Origin: Nephthysia sp036513515
GTDB lineage: Bacteria; Chloroflexota; Dormibacteria; Dormibacterales; Dormibacteraceae
Reading direction: 5' to 3'
NCBI GenBank assembly: GCA_036513515.1
Contig: DATBYW010000113.1
Span: 25,462-89,461 of the forward strand
DNA length: 64,000 nucleotides
The notes beneath the pieces are model-generated. The model saw only the letters and a program-made list of their open reading frames with translations. It did no database searches and was not told where the DNA came from. Both the position numbers and the translations under genes were made by a program. Shown piece after piece: positions 31,744 to 40,232 of the stretch (the first letter of the stretch is position 1; every line of letters starts with the position of its first letter).

Positions 31744-32478
31744 TCAGCGCAAATCCAGGAGGTCGTCCAGTCCCCGGTAGAAGCGCGCTTCGGACGTCAC
31801 GCGGCGGATCGCGAGGAGCACGCCTGGTGCGAAGGCCTCGCGGCTGGTGGTCCGGTGCGTGATGGCCATCGTCTGGCCCGGGAGCCCGAAGATGACCTCC
31901 TGATCCGCGACCACGCCCGGCAGGCGCAGGGAGTGGACGCCGACGCCCCCCTCCTCCCCGCCTCGAGTTCCTTCCAGCGTGGTCTTTTCGGGCCGGTTGT
32001 ACGTGAAGCTGCCACGGGCGGCCAGCCGCCGGGCGGTGGCCAGGGCCGTACCCGAGGGCGCGTCCGCCTTGCCCGCGTGATGCGCCTCTATCACTTCCGC
32101 CGCTTCGAAGTAGGGCGCGGCCCTCTCGGCCAGGTGCATCATCAGAACGGCCCCGATCGCGAAGTTGGGAGCCACGATGCCGCCCAGACCGGCCGCCTGG
32201 CAGGCGGACTCCAGCCTGTCGACGGCTTCGGGCGAGAGCCCGCTGGTGCCGATCACCGGCGCCGCGCCGCTCGCCACGGCAGCGAGGGCGTGGTCCAGCG
32301 CCGCGCCGGGGTGAGTGAAGTCGACCAGCGCCTGCGGCCGGTTCGATTCCAGAAAGGACGGCAGGTCGTCGCCGCGTCCGAGGCCACCCAGGTACTCGAT
32401 GTCGGGGGCCGCTTGCAGGGCCCTGGCCACCTCACTCCCTGTCCGTCCGCGATGCCCCACCAGCGCCACCCGAATCAT
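31744..32478 (-). CDS. dapB: 4-hydroxy-tetrahydrodipicolinate reductase
   Basis: The 244-residue reductase has an N-terminal dinucleotide fold (VALVGHRGRTGSEVAR) and the substrate-binding EAHHAGKADAPSGTA. GTSGL and APNFAIGAVL are also typical. ATG 32478 is chosen at the MIRVALVG start; the frame extends to 32652 through low-complexity sequence that overlaps a GC-rich palindrome. First gene of dapB-asd-dapA-udg-rnj. Confidence 0.95.
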   Translation of the reverse strand: MIRVALVGHRGRTGSEVARALQAAPDIEYLGGLGRGDDLPSFLESNRPQALVDFTHPGAALDHALAAVASGAAPVIGTSGLSPEAVDRLESACQAAGLGGIVAPNFAIGAVLMMHLAERAAPYFEAAEVIEAHHAGKADAPSGTALATARRLAARGSFTYNRPEKTTLEGTRGGEEGGVGVHSLRLPGVVADQEVIFGLPGQTMAITHRTTSREAFAPGVLLAIRRVTSEARFYRGLDDLLDLR

Positions 32479-32568
32479 CCGTGCGAGCTTATCCCCCCAG
32501 CCAGCCGATTCGCTCACCGGAGCGGGACGGTCGGCGCGAGCACGGCTGCTCCGAAACCCCCTCCCGCC

Positions 32569-32590
32569 CCCTCCCCCAGACGGGGGAGGG
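32569..32590. repeat. GC-rich palindrome (CCCTCCCCC/GGGGGAGGG)
   Basis: A 9-bp stem with a 4-nt loop lies about 90 bp upstream of dapB. A looser relative (CTCCC/GGGAG) lies near 49109-49125 after secD. Such elements resemble the intergenic palindromes dispersed in GC-rich genomes. Confidence 0.5.
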
Positions 32591-32691
32591 AAAGAGGCAG
32601 GCGCCTCATGAGAGGCCGGATTCACTCCGGCCGGGTGAGTCCCTAATCCCAACGACTCCAGCCGTTACTCCCGCGAGGAGGGTGGGTCCGT

Positions 32692-32713
32692 GGGGGGAAC
32701 CTGGGTTCCCCCC
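32692..32713 (-). terminator. hairpin just after pnp
   Basis: GGGGGGAACC and GGTTCCCCCC form a 10-bp stem with a tiny loop, starting 5 bp after the pnp stop on the minus strand. The position suits a terminator or a 3'-end stabiliser; there is no T tract. Confidence 0.5.
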
Positions 32714-32717
32714 GCGT

Positions 32718-34961
32718 CTACCTTCTGCGTTCGCCTCCGCGGCCGCGGTCGCGGTCGCGGCCTCCGCGGAAGCCGCCTCCGTTGCGGTCGCGAGGCTCGC
32801 GTGGGGGCGGCGGCGACGCCAGCGCCGTGGCTACGGCGTCCATGTCGATCTTCTCGTCCGGCTGCTCGCCGCGCGAGGCCAGCTCATCGAGAGCGTCCTG
32901 GCGGCTCAGGTTGAGCCGGCCCTGGCTGTCGACCTCGGTGGCCTTGACCATGATCTCGTCACCGACGTTCACGACCTCCTCGACACGCTCGACCCGGTGG
33001 TCGGTGAGCTTGGAGATGTGGACGAGTCCGTCCTGGTTCGGCAGCACCTCGACGAATGCCCCGAAAGGCATGATGCGGACCACCTTGCCGCGGTAGATCC
33101 TGCCCACCTCGACCTCGTCGGTCAGGCTCTTGATCCAGTCGATGGCTCGCCGGGCGCCGTCCTGGTCGGAGGAGGCAACGAAGACCGTCCCGTCGTCCTC
33201 CACGTCGATCTGCGCGCCGGTCTCCTCGACGATCTTGCGGATCACCTTGCCGCCGGGGCCGATCACGTCGCGAATCTTGTCCGGGTTGATCTTCAGCGTC
33301 GTGATTCGCGGCGAGAAGGGGCTCATCTCGCGCCTCGGCTCGGGGATGACCTCGAGCATCTTGCCCAGCACCACGAGCCGGGCCTCGCGGGCCTGCTCCA
33401 GCGCTTCCGCCATCATCTGGCGGGAGAGGCCCTTGATCTTGATGTCCATCTGCAGGGCGGTAATGCCGTCGGCGGTGCCGGCCACCTTGAAGTCCATGTC
33501 GCCGAGCGCGTCCTCGACGCCCTGGATGTCGGTGAGGATGGCGTAGCGCCCCTCTCGCGTCACCAGGCCCATCGCGATCCCCCCGACCGGTGCTTCGATC
33601 GGCACCCCGGCGTCCATCAGCGCCAGCGTGGAGCCGCAGACGGCGGCCATCGACGTGGATCCGTTGGAGGAGAGGATCTCGGAGACCAGCCGCATCGTGT
33701 ACGGCCACTTGTCGACCTCGGGGATGACGGGGAGCAATGCCCTCTCGGCGAGAGCGCCGTGGCCGATCTCGCGCCGGCCCGGGCTGCGCAGCGGCTTCGA
33801 CTCGCCAGTCGAAAACGGCGGCATGTTGTAGTGGTGCATGTAGCGCTTGGACTCTTCGAGCCCAAGCCCGTCGAGCTTCTGGGCGTCACCCATGGTGCCC
33901 AGCGTCAGGATCGTGAGCGCCTGCGTCTGGCCGCGCTTGAAGATGCCCGAACCGTGGGTCCGGGGCAGCACGCCGACCTGGACCGTGATCGGCCGGATGT
34001 CACGAGTCCCGCGACCGTCAATGCGTACGCCCTCCTCGATCACCCGCTGGCGGATGCGGTCCTTGAGCGTCTTCTCGAAGAGCGTTCCGAGGACGTCGAC
34101 GTTCTCCGGCCAGCGCTCGGCGAGAGCCGCCTTCATCTCCTTTTTGAGCTCGTCGATCTTCGCCTCGCGCTCGGCCTTGTCGGGGTGGTACGCAGCCTCG
34201 TCGAGCCTGCCGGCCAGGTACTCCTGGACCGCCTGGACCATCTCGGGGTCGTAGTGAGGCGGCGTGAACTGGTGCTTGGGCTTGCCGGCTTCAGCCTGCA
34301 GCTGGTCCAGGGCCTCGCAGATCTTCCCGATCTCCTGGTGGGCCATCTCCAGCGCGTCCACCACGACCTGCTCGCTGACGCCCTTGGCACCCGCCTCGAC
34401 CATGAGGATGGCGTCGCGAGTCCCGGCGACCACCAGGTCGAGCTCCGAGCGGTCCATGTCGGCGACTGCCGGGTTGACCACCAGCTGGCCGTCGATGTAG
34501 CCCATCCGCACGGCTCCGATCGGGCCCTGGAAGGGGATGTTCGAGACGGTCAGCGCAGCCGAAGCGCCGTTTATGGAGAGGATCGACGGGTCCGCGTCCT
34601 GATCCACTGAGAGAACCGTGGATACGATCTGGATGTCGTTGCGGAAGCCCTCGGGAAAGAGCGGCCTGATGGGCCGGTCGGTGAGCCTGGCGGTCAGGAT
34701 CGCCTGCTCGCTGGGCCGTCCCTCACGGCGCAGAAATGCGCCCGGGATCTTTCCCGCGGCGTACAGCTTCTCCTCGTAGTCCACGGTCAGCGGGAAGAAG
34801 TCGATCCCCTCCCGCGGCTCTTTGGACATCATTGCGGTGGACAGCACCACCGTGTCGCCGGAACGGATCAAAACCGCCCCGCTGGCCTGCTCGGCCATCG
34901 CTCCTGTCGTGACGGTCAGCTGCCGCCCAGCGACATCGAACGTCTTCGTGACTTCAGCCAC
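32718..34961 (-). CDS. pnp: polyribonucleotide nucleotidyltransferase (PNPase)
   Basis: The 747-residue protein has two RNase PH domains (GAFLRREGRPSEQAILTARLTDRP in the first; GSGIFKRGQTQAL, the catalytic FSTGESKPLRSPGRREIGHGALAERAL region and MGLV in the second), a KH domain (IRDVIGPGGKVIRKI) and an S1 domain (GRIYRGKVVRIMPFGAFVEV). After S1 there is an Arg/Gly/Asp-rich tail. It degrades RNA 3' to 5' using phosphate. It starts at GTG 34961 with GGAGG upstream. A terminator separates it from rpsO, though leaky rpsO-pnp transcription is common. Confidence 0.97.
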   Translation of the reverse strand: MAEVTKTFDVAGRQLTVTTGAMAEQASGAVLIRSGDTVVLSTAMMSKEPREGIDFFPLTVDYEEKLYAAGKIPGAFLRREGRPSEQAILTARLTDRPIRPLFPEGFRNDIQIVSTVLSVDQDADPSILSINGASAALTVSNIPFQGPIGAVRMGYIDGQLVVNPAVADMDRSELDLVVAGTRDAILMVEAGAKGVSEQVVVDALEMAHQEIGKICEALDQLQAEAGKPKHQFTPPHYDPEMVQAVQEYLAGRLDEAAYHPDKAEREAKIDELKKEMKAALAERWPENVDVLGTLFEKTLKDRIRQRVIEEGVRIDGRGTRDIRPITVQVGVLPRTHGSGIFKRGQTQALTILTLGTMGDAQKLDGLGLEESKRYMHHYNMPPFSTGESKPLRSPGRREIGHGALAERALLPVIPEVDKWPYTMRLVSEILSSNGSTSMAAVCGSTLALMDAGVPIEAPVGGIAMGLVTREGRYAILTDIQGVEDALGDMDFKVAGTADGITALQMDIKIKGLSRQMMAEALEQAREARLVVLGKMLEVIPEPRREMSPFSPRITTLKINPDKIRDVIGPGGKVIRKIVEETGAQIDVEDDGTVFVASSDQDGARRAIDWIKSLTDEVEVGRIYRGKVVRIMPFGAFVEVLPNQDGLVHISKLTDHRVERVEEVVNVGDEIMVKATEVDSQGRLNLSRQDALDELASRGEQPDEKIDMDAVATALASPPPPREPRDRNGGGFRGGRDRDRGRGGERRR

Positions 34962-35051
34962 GTTTACCTACCTCCAGTGGGAGGTCAGGGACCTTGCAGC
35001 TGAGCTCGAGACTCACGCCTCGAGGCCAGGTGCCAGGGGCCTGACCCCCGC

Positions 35052-35079
35052 AAAAAAATCGGGCGGGATGCCCCGCCCG
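35052..35079 (-). terminator. intrinsic terminator between rpsO and pnp
   Basis: On the minus strand an 8-bp stem (CGGGCGGG with CCCGCCCG, 4-nt loop) is followed by a run of seven Ts. It starts 5 bp after the rpsO stop. Confidence 0.9.
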
Positions 35080-35084
35080 GACTC

Positions 35085-35354
35085 CTATCTCCTGATCCCC
35101 AGCTTCGAGATCAGCGCTCGATAGCGCTCGATGTCGTTGCGGCTCAGGTAGTTCAGCAGCCTCCGCCGCTTGCCGACCAGGATCAGGAGCCCACGCCTGG
35201 AGTGATGGTCCTTCTTGTGGGTCTGCAGATGTCTCGTAAGCTCGCGGATACGCTCGGTGAAGATCGCGACCTGCACCTCGGGCGACCCCGTGTCCGTGCC
35301 ATGAAGCCGGTGCTCACCGGCCAAGCGTGCCTTTACTTCGCTATCGACTGCCAA
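35085..35354 (-). CDS. rpsO: 30S ribosomal protein S15
   Basis: The 89-residue protein has the S15 signature: HGTDTGSPEVQVAIFTERI, HLQTHKKDHHSRRGLL and LVGKRRRLLNYL. It binds the central junction of 16S rRNA. It starts at TTG 35354; a perfect TATAAT (35366-35371) lies so close that the leader would be only about 5 nt, with no Shine-Dalgarno sequence. So the usual rpsO leader regulation by S15 has little room here. Confidence 0.96.
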   Translation of the reverse strand: MAVDSEVKARLAGEHRLHGTDTGSPEVQVAIFTERIRELTRHLQTHKKDHHSRRGLLILVGKRRRLLNYLSRNDIERYRALISKLGIRR

Positions 35355-35365
35355 ACTGACGACCG

Positions 35366-35371
35366 ATTATA
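35366..35371 (-). promoter_or_regulatory. rpsO -10 (TATAAT)
   Basis: A perfect TATAAT on the minus strand sits 12-17 bp before the TTG start of rpsO. The best -35, TTGCCT, is 20 bp away, so the promoter is atypical. Confidence 0.5.
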
Positions 35372-35556
35372 CCGGGGGTCCAGGCGCGACCAGGCAAACA
35401 GACGGCTCCGACCGCGCAACCAGGCGGCCGGCGACCATGAAGGAGGGCCAGTCCGACCTCCGGAGCTCTGGGCGTCGCTGCGCAGGAGAGCGACGCCGAC
35501 GATGATCAGGCAGGAGGCGACCAACCCGAGCTGAGCGAAGCCCTACCAGGGGCGGC

Positions 35557-37062
35557 TCAGGCCTCGACGACCGATCCATCCGCCCTGGGGTCGCTCCCGG
35601 CACGCCAGGCTGCCGGTCCATCGACCACCAGCGCCTGCGCATGTCCCATGAGCCAGCACCCCGGAGGCATCGGCACGGCGCCCGGCACGCCTCGCAGGAT
35701 CTCCGCGGCCTCTGGATAATCGGCCTCCACCCAGAGGCCCTCTCCCCCCGGCGGAACGCGCACCCGGGGCTCGGCCACCGCCTCCTGCGGCTCCAGCCCG
35801 CGATCAACAAGGTTGATCAGCACCTGGGCCTGGATCTGGGGCTGGCCATCAGCTCCCATCGCGCCGAAAGCAGTCCAGCAGCGGCCCTCACGGGCCGCGA
35901 GGGCCGGGATCAGCGTGTGCATGGTCCGCTTGCGAGGCTCGAGCCGGTTGACGTGGTCGGCGTGCAGGCTGAAGTACTTGCCGCGATTCTGGAGGAGGAC
36001 GCCGGTACCCTCCGCGATCACGCCGGAGCCGAAGGAGCCGGCCACGCTCTGGATCAGCGACACCACGTTGCCGAGCTCATCGGCGGCGCAGAGGTAGATC
36101 GTGTCCCCTTCGGGGAGGGGCGGCCCCTCGCCCGTCCCCTCCGGGACCAGTCCCGGATCCAGGAACGGCGCCCAGGGGATCTGGGCGAAGTCGGGGTCGG
36201 TGATGAACCGGTCGCGCAACGGGAAGACCTCGTCGCGCACCCGGACCAGCTCGCGGGCGAAGCGCAGGCCAGGCCGCAGCCTCTTGTTCCCGAGCGGCTC
36301 CAGGCGCTTCAGCATCCCCGCGGCGGCCAGCCCCTGGGTCGGCGGTGGCATCTCGTAGACGGTCAGGCCGTGATAGTCGAACCGGACGGGCTCCACCCAC
36401 TCCGAGCGATGCGCGGCCAGGTCCTCGGCCGTGACCAGGCCGTCGCGGCGCGCGATCGCCTCCGCCAGGGCACGCCCGACCTCGCCGCGATAGAACCCGT
36501 TGTAGCCGTTCCGCCCGATGTCCTCCAGCACGCCGGCGAGGTCGGGATTGCGCAGCGCCATGCCGGTCTTGAGGGCCGGAAGCAGCTGGCGCGTCTCCGG
36601 CTCCTGGAGCAGCCAATCCGCTTCCCGGCTCAGGAAGTCGGCAAGGTTCTCGGTTACCGGGTAGCCGTCCCGCGCCAGGGCCGCGGCCGGCTCCATCAAC
36701 GGCGCCAGGCCAAAGCTCCCGTAGGTCTCGACCAGCCGGCCCCAGGCCTCGACAGTGCCGGGCACCGTGACGGGCAGGATGCCGTGCTCGGGCATCTTGC
36801 TGTAGCCGCGCTCCCGGAGCACGGCCAGGGTGGCCAGTGAGCCGGACCTGCCCGCCCCCGCCAGGCCCACCGGCTGCTCCGCGCCCGGCGCCCAGACCAG
36901 CGCGAAGAGATCGCCACCCAGCGAGGTCATGTGCGGATAGGCGACGCAGAGCACGGCATCCGCGGCTACGGCGGCGTCCACGGCGTTCCCGCCGTCGCGC
37001 AGGACCTGGGCGCCGGCCTCGCTGGCCAGCCGGTGCGGGGTCGCGATGACTCCGCGCGTCAC
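35557..37062 (-). CDS. gamma-glutamyltransferase family protein
   Basis: The 501-residue Ntn-hydrolase has the autocleavage nucleophile Thr in EGDTIYLCAADE and the small-subunit motifs GSFGSGVIAEGTGVLLQN and MGADGQPQIQ. The large subunit starts with GGNAVDAAVAADAV. No signal peptide is visible, so it is probably cytoplasmic, unlike typical secreted enzymes. Relatives act on glutathione, gamma-glutamyl peptides or cephalosporins; the substrate is unknown. It starts at GTG 37062, overlapping the lipid kinase stop (GTGA). Confidence 0.9.
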   Translation of the reverse strand: MTRGVIATPHRLASEAGAQVLRDGGNAVDAAVAADAVLCVAYPHMTSLGGDLFALVWAPGAEQPVGLAGAGRSGSLATLAVLRERGYSKMPEHGILPVTVPGTVEAWGRLVETYGSFGLAPLMEPAAALARDGYPVTENLADFLSREADWLLQEPETRQLLPALKTGMALRNPDLAGVLEDIGRNGYNGFYRGEVGRALAEAIARRDGLVTAEDLAAHRSEWVEPVRFDYHGLTVYEMPPPTQGLAAAGMLKRLEPLGNKRLRPGLRFARELVRVRDEVFPLRDRFITDPDFAQIPWAPFLDPGLVPEGTGEGPPLPEGDTIYLCAADELGNVVSLIQSVAGSFGSGVIAEGTGVLLQNRGKYFSLHADHVNRLEPRKRTMHTLIPALAAREGRCWTAFGAMGADGQPQIQAQVLINLVDRGLEPQEAVAEPRVRVPPGGEGLWVEADYPEAAEILRGVPGAVPMPPGCWLMGHAQALVVDGPAAWRAGSDPRADGSVVEA

Positions 37063-37979
37063 GGGCAGACCAGCTCCAGGGCGCCGGGGACCGCCTCGAT
37101 CAGCGCCGGCAGCATGCCCGGCAGCTCCCCGTCGACGTCGACGTGAACCGGGGTCGGCGAGCTGATCTCCACCCGGCGGCCGTGGAGGTGGCGGATCTTC
37201 GGATGGTTGAGATGGGCTCCCCGCCGGATGAGGCCCATTCCCCGCAGGTTGTCGACCAGCCCCATGTCACCCACCACCACCACGTCGAGCAGGCCGTCGT
37301 CGGGGAGCGCCGTGGGCGCCACCCTCATCCCGCCCGCGAAGTACTGGCAGTTGGCCACCACGACCTGCTGGGCGATCACCTCGTGGACGCTGCCGTCGAC
37401 GGTGAGCCGCATGGGCCGGTTTCGCCAGCGGAGCAGCGCCAGCCCGGCCGCGGCCGCGAAAGTGATCTCGCCGTTGATGAGGCGGAAGCCGCCGTTGATG
37501 CGCGTCAGCACCTCGCCCCCGATCCCGGCATCGACGATGTTCACGAAGTACCGGGTGGCGGTACCGCCGCTCGGCAGGGCGAAGGTGACCCGGCCTGCGT
37601 CGATCCGGCGACTGCGGCCGGCGATGAGCATGGCCGCCACCTCCTCCGGAGCACTGGGTATATCGAAGGTGCGGCGGAAGTCCCCCCCGGTCCCGGTCGT
37701 CAGCGCGGCCAGGCGGGACCGCGTGCGGATCGGCGCCCCGTCTTCGAAGAAGCCGTTGGCCACCTCGCTGATGGTCCCGTCGCCCCCGACCGCCGCCACT
37801 ATCGGCCATCCCGCCTTGACCGCCTGACGGGCGAGCTCGATGCCGTGGCCGGGGCGTGAGGTCAGCTCGCTCTCGAAGCGGAGGCCGGTGCCGCGGAGAT
37901 GGCTCTCCAGCGTCCTCCAGTGCCGGCCGGTGCCGCCCCCGCCGGCGGCGGGGTTGACTATGAAGAGAACGTCGGTCAC
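37059..37979 (-). CDS. diacylglycerol/sphingosine kinase family lipid kinase
   Basis: The 306-residue protein has the DAGK catalytic fold: FIVNPAAGGGG at the start, VAAVGGDGTISEVANGF (GGDGT), and the C-terminal GDMGLVDNL region. It should phosphorylate diacylglycerol or a similar lipid with ATP. GTG 37979 is chosen at the start of the homology and overlaps the preceding stop (GTGA); the frame upstream is only an antisense-like extension. It sits directly after an alkyl-DHAP synthase-like gene, a pair also seen in mycobacteria (Rv2251-Rv2252, as I recall). Confidence 0.92.
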   Translation of the reverse strand: MTDVLFIVNPAAGGGGTGRHWRTLESHLRGTGLRFESELTSRPGHGIELARQAVKAGWPIVAAVGGDGTISEVANGFFEDGAPIRTRSRLAALTTGTGGDFRRTFDIPSAPEEVAAMLIAGRSRRIDAGRVTFALPSGGTATRYFVNIVDAGIGGEVLTRINGGFRLINGEITFAAAAGLALLRWRNRPMRLTVDGSVHEVIAQQVVVANCQYFAGGMRVAPTALPDDGLLDVVVVGDMGLVDNLRGMGLIRRGAHLNHPKIRHLHGRRVEISSPTPVHVDVDGELPGMLPALIEAVPGALELVCP

Positions 37980-39286
37980 GGCCCGCCCGCGGCGCCCCCA
38001 CCGAGGGCTTTCGGGTTGAGCCGCCCGTCCGGGTCGAGCGCCTCCCGCACTCGCTGCCAGACGCCCCACCAGCCGCCCATCTCGGCCCGGACCCAGGGTC
38101 TGCGCGCCTCTCCGATGCCGTGGTGGTGGCTGATCGTGGCCCCCCGGCGCAGGGCGATCTCCATGGTCCCCCGCCAGGCCTCCTCGTAGCCGGCCTGGGC
38201 CTGGGTTTCGTCGGGGGCCGCGCCCCCGAACGTGAAGTAGGCGCAGCAGCCCTGGGCGTAGGCGTGGCTGAAATGACAGAGCACGAGGCCGGCCACGGTG
38301 GCCAGATGCGCTTTGACCTCGGCGTAGAGACCGGCCAGGTCGGTCCAGCGGGCTGCCAGCTCGATGGTGTCCAGGAAGGCTCCGGGCGGTTCGAGCAGCT
38401 CGCGCAGGCGCTCCGCCGAGAGGTCGAAGCGATGCCGGAGCCAGCGCTCCCAGGGCTCCGGTCCGAGAGCCTCGCCCGGGACCAGCCGCTCGATGAGCGC
38501 CGCCTCGGCCTCGGCCAGGGGCGCCGGGCCGGCGCAGCTCGCGATCAGCAGGCAGCCTGCTTCCAGGCCCTGGAGAGCCGAGTCGTCGGGGTCGTACAGG
38601 CGCAGGACCTGGGGCCGGAGGCCCTGCTGCAGGATCTCGCGGAGGACGGGGAGCCCCTCCTCCACGCTCGCCAGCCGCCACCCGGATCCGATCACCGCCT
38701 CCGGCAGGCGATGGACCTTGAGCACCACTTCGAGGACGACGCCGAGGCCGCCCTCCGCCCCCAGGAAGAGATGGTGCAGGGCCGGGCCGGCCGCCGAGCG
38801 AGGGTGTGCCCGCGCCTGGACGATCTCACCGCCGGCCAGCGCGACTGTGACGCCCAGGACCATATCCTCGACGCTTCCGTAGAGCGTCGACTGCTGGCCC
38901 GAGGAACGGGTGGAGACCAGGCCTCCCACCGAGGCCACGGGTAGCGAGCTTGGAAAGTGACCGAGGGTGAGTCCCCGCCCGTTCAGCTGCTTCTCCAGCT
39001 CCAGGCCGTTGAGCCCCGCCTGCGCTCGCACCAGCATGTTCGCCTCATCGATCTCGCATCGGGAGAGCGCTGTCAGGTCCACGACGAGGTCGCCGGCCTC
39101 CGGGCCGACGGCCCCGCAGACCCCGCTTCCGCCCCCCATCGGCACCAGCCGGCGGCCGCTTTTCAGGAGGTCCGCGACCGCCTCGAAGCTCTCCGGCCGG
39201 ACCACCTCGACCTCGGGGCCGGCCATGCCCGCGCGCTTTCGCATCTGGGCCAGAGGCCAGAGGTCTCGGACCGGCCCCGGGCTCAT
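37976..39286 (-). CDS. alkyldihydroxyacetonephosphate synthase-like FAD oxidoreductase
   Basis: The 436-residue flavoprotein has an FAD-binding PCMH domain (LVPMGGGSGVCGAV, SVGGLVSTRSSGQQSTLYGSVED) and the C-terminal domain of the VAO family. Features of alkyl-DHAP synthases are AAGPALHHLFLGAEGGLGVV and SHHHGIGEARR near residue 395. Those enzymes exchange the acyl chain of acyl-DHAP for a fatty alcohol in ether-lipid synthesis; a D-lactate or glycolate oxidase role is the alternative. ATG 39286 overlaps the ribF stop (ATGA). Confidence 0.85.
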   Translation of the reverse strand: MSPGPVRDLWPLAQMRKRAGMAGPEVEVVRPESFEAVADLLKSGRRLVPMGGGSGVCGAVGPEAGDLVVDLTALSRCEIDEANMLVRAQAGLNGLELEKQLNGRGLTLGHFPSSLPVASVGGLVSTRSSGQQSTLYGSVEDMVLGVTVALAGGEIVQARAHPRSAAGPALHHLFLGAEGGLGVVLEVVLKVHRLPEAVIGSGWRLASVEEGLPVLREILQQGLRPQVLRLYDPDDSALQGLEAGCLLIASCAGPAPLAEAEAALIERLVPGEALGPEPWERWLRHRFDLSAERLRELLEPPGAFLDTIELAARWTDLAGLYAEVKAHLATVAGLVLCHFSHAYAQGCCAYFTFGGAAPDETQAQAGYEEAWRGTMEIALRRGATISHHHGIGEARRPWVRAEMGGWWGVWQRVREALDPDGRLNPKALGGGAAGGP

Positions 39287-40206
39287 CCCGGACGGCCGAG
39301 AAGGCGCCGCGTCGTCTCTACGTCCCGGGCAATCTGTTCGGCCAGCGCCTCCATCTCGGCGAACTTGATCTCCTCGTGCAGCCGGCTCACGAAGCGTAGG
39401 CCCAAGCGTTGCTGGTAGAGGTCGCCTGCGAAATCGAGCAGGTAGGCCTCCACGCGCAGCTCGGCCGCCGTGAAGGTCGGGCGGTAGCCGATGCTGATCG
39501 CGGCCATGTGCTCCCCCTGGGGAGTGACCGCCCAGCCCGCGTAGATGCCGCGAGCGGGGACCAGCTTGCCGGCCGGCACCGAGAGGTTGACGGTGGGCCA
39601 TCCGATCTGGTGGCCGATCCGATCCCCGGGCAGCACGATGCCGCCCATGCTGTACTCCCGTCCGAGCAGGCGGTTGGCCGACTCCACCTCGCCCAGGATC
39701 AGCCGCCGGCGCACCTCCGAGCTGTGCACCTCCTGGCCGTCGAGCAGGAAGGGCGGCACCACCTCCACCGAATAGCCGGCACTCTCGCCGTGCTTGCGGA
39801 GCCAGTCCACGTCACCGGCGCGCTTGCGGCCGAGCGCGAAGTCGTAGCCGGCGACCAGACGCCTGAGGTCCATGGCGGCCAGCACCTGGCCCATGAAATC
39901 CTCAGCCGCGAGCCCGGCCAGTGCGCGGTTGAACTCCAGGACTATGGCGTGCCGGATGCCCAGGTCTCGGGCCAGGTCCAGGCGTTCCTCCAGAGTCGTG
40001 ATCATGGGCGGGCAGTTGGCAGGATCGAGCACGCAGCGCGGGTGAGGATCGAAGGTGATCAGAGCCGGTTCCAGCCCTGCCTCGGCGGCAATCTCGGTTA
40101 GGCGGGACAAGATGGCCCGGTGACCCAGGTGGAGGCCGTCGAAACTGCCCACCGCCAGGGCGGACGGCCCCAATCGGTCGCCAGGCAGCCCGAAATGAAT
40201 GCGCAC
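39283..40206 (-). CDS. ribF: bifunctional riboflavin kinase/FAD synthetase
   Basis: The 307-residue enzyme makes FMN and then FAD. The N-terminal nucleotidyltransferase domain has GSFDGLHLGHRAIL and ITFDPHPR; the C-terminal flavokinase domain has GDRIGHQIGWPTVNL and the GIYAGWA segment. It begins at GTG 40206. The 26-bp gap to truB contains an inverted repeat CTAGTG/CACTAG (40207-40236) with an inner GGCGG stem. Its FAD product could serve the flavoprotein next to it. Confidence 0.95.
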   Translation of the reverse strand: MRIHFGLPGDRLGPSALAVGSFDGLHLGHRAILSRLTEIAAEAGLEPALITFDPHPRCVLDPANCPPMITTLEERLDLARDLGIRHAIVLEFNRALAGLAAEDFMGQVLAAMDLRRLVAGYDFALGRKRAGDVDWLRKHGESAGYSVEVVPPFLLDGQEVHSSEVRRRLILGEVESANRLLGREYSMGGIVLPGDRIGHQIGWPTVNLSVPAGKLVPARGIYAGWAVTPQGEHMAAISIGYRPTFTAAELRVEAYLLDFAGDLYQQRLGLRFVSRLHEEIKFAEMEALAEQIARDVETTRRLLGRPG

Positions 40207-40232
40207 CTAGTGTCGCTCTGGCGGCTCCGCCA

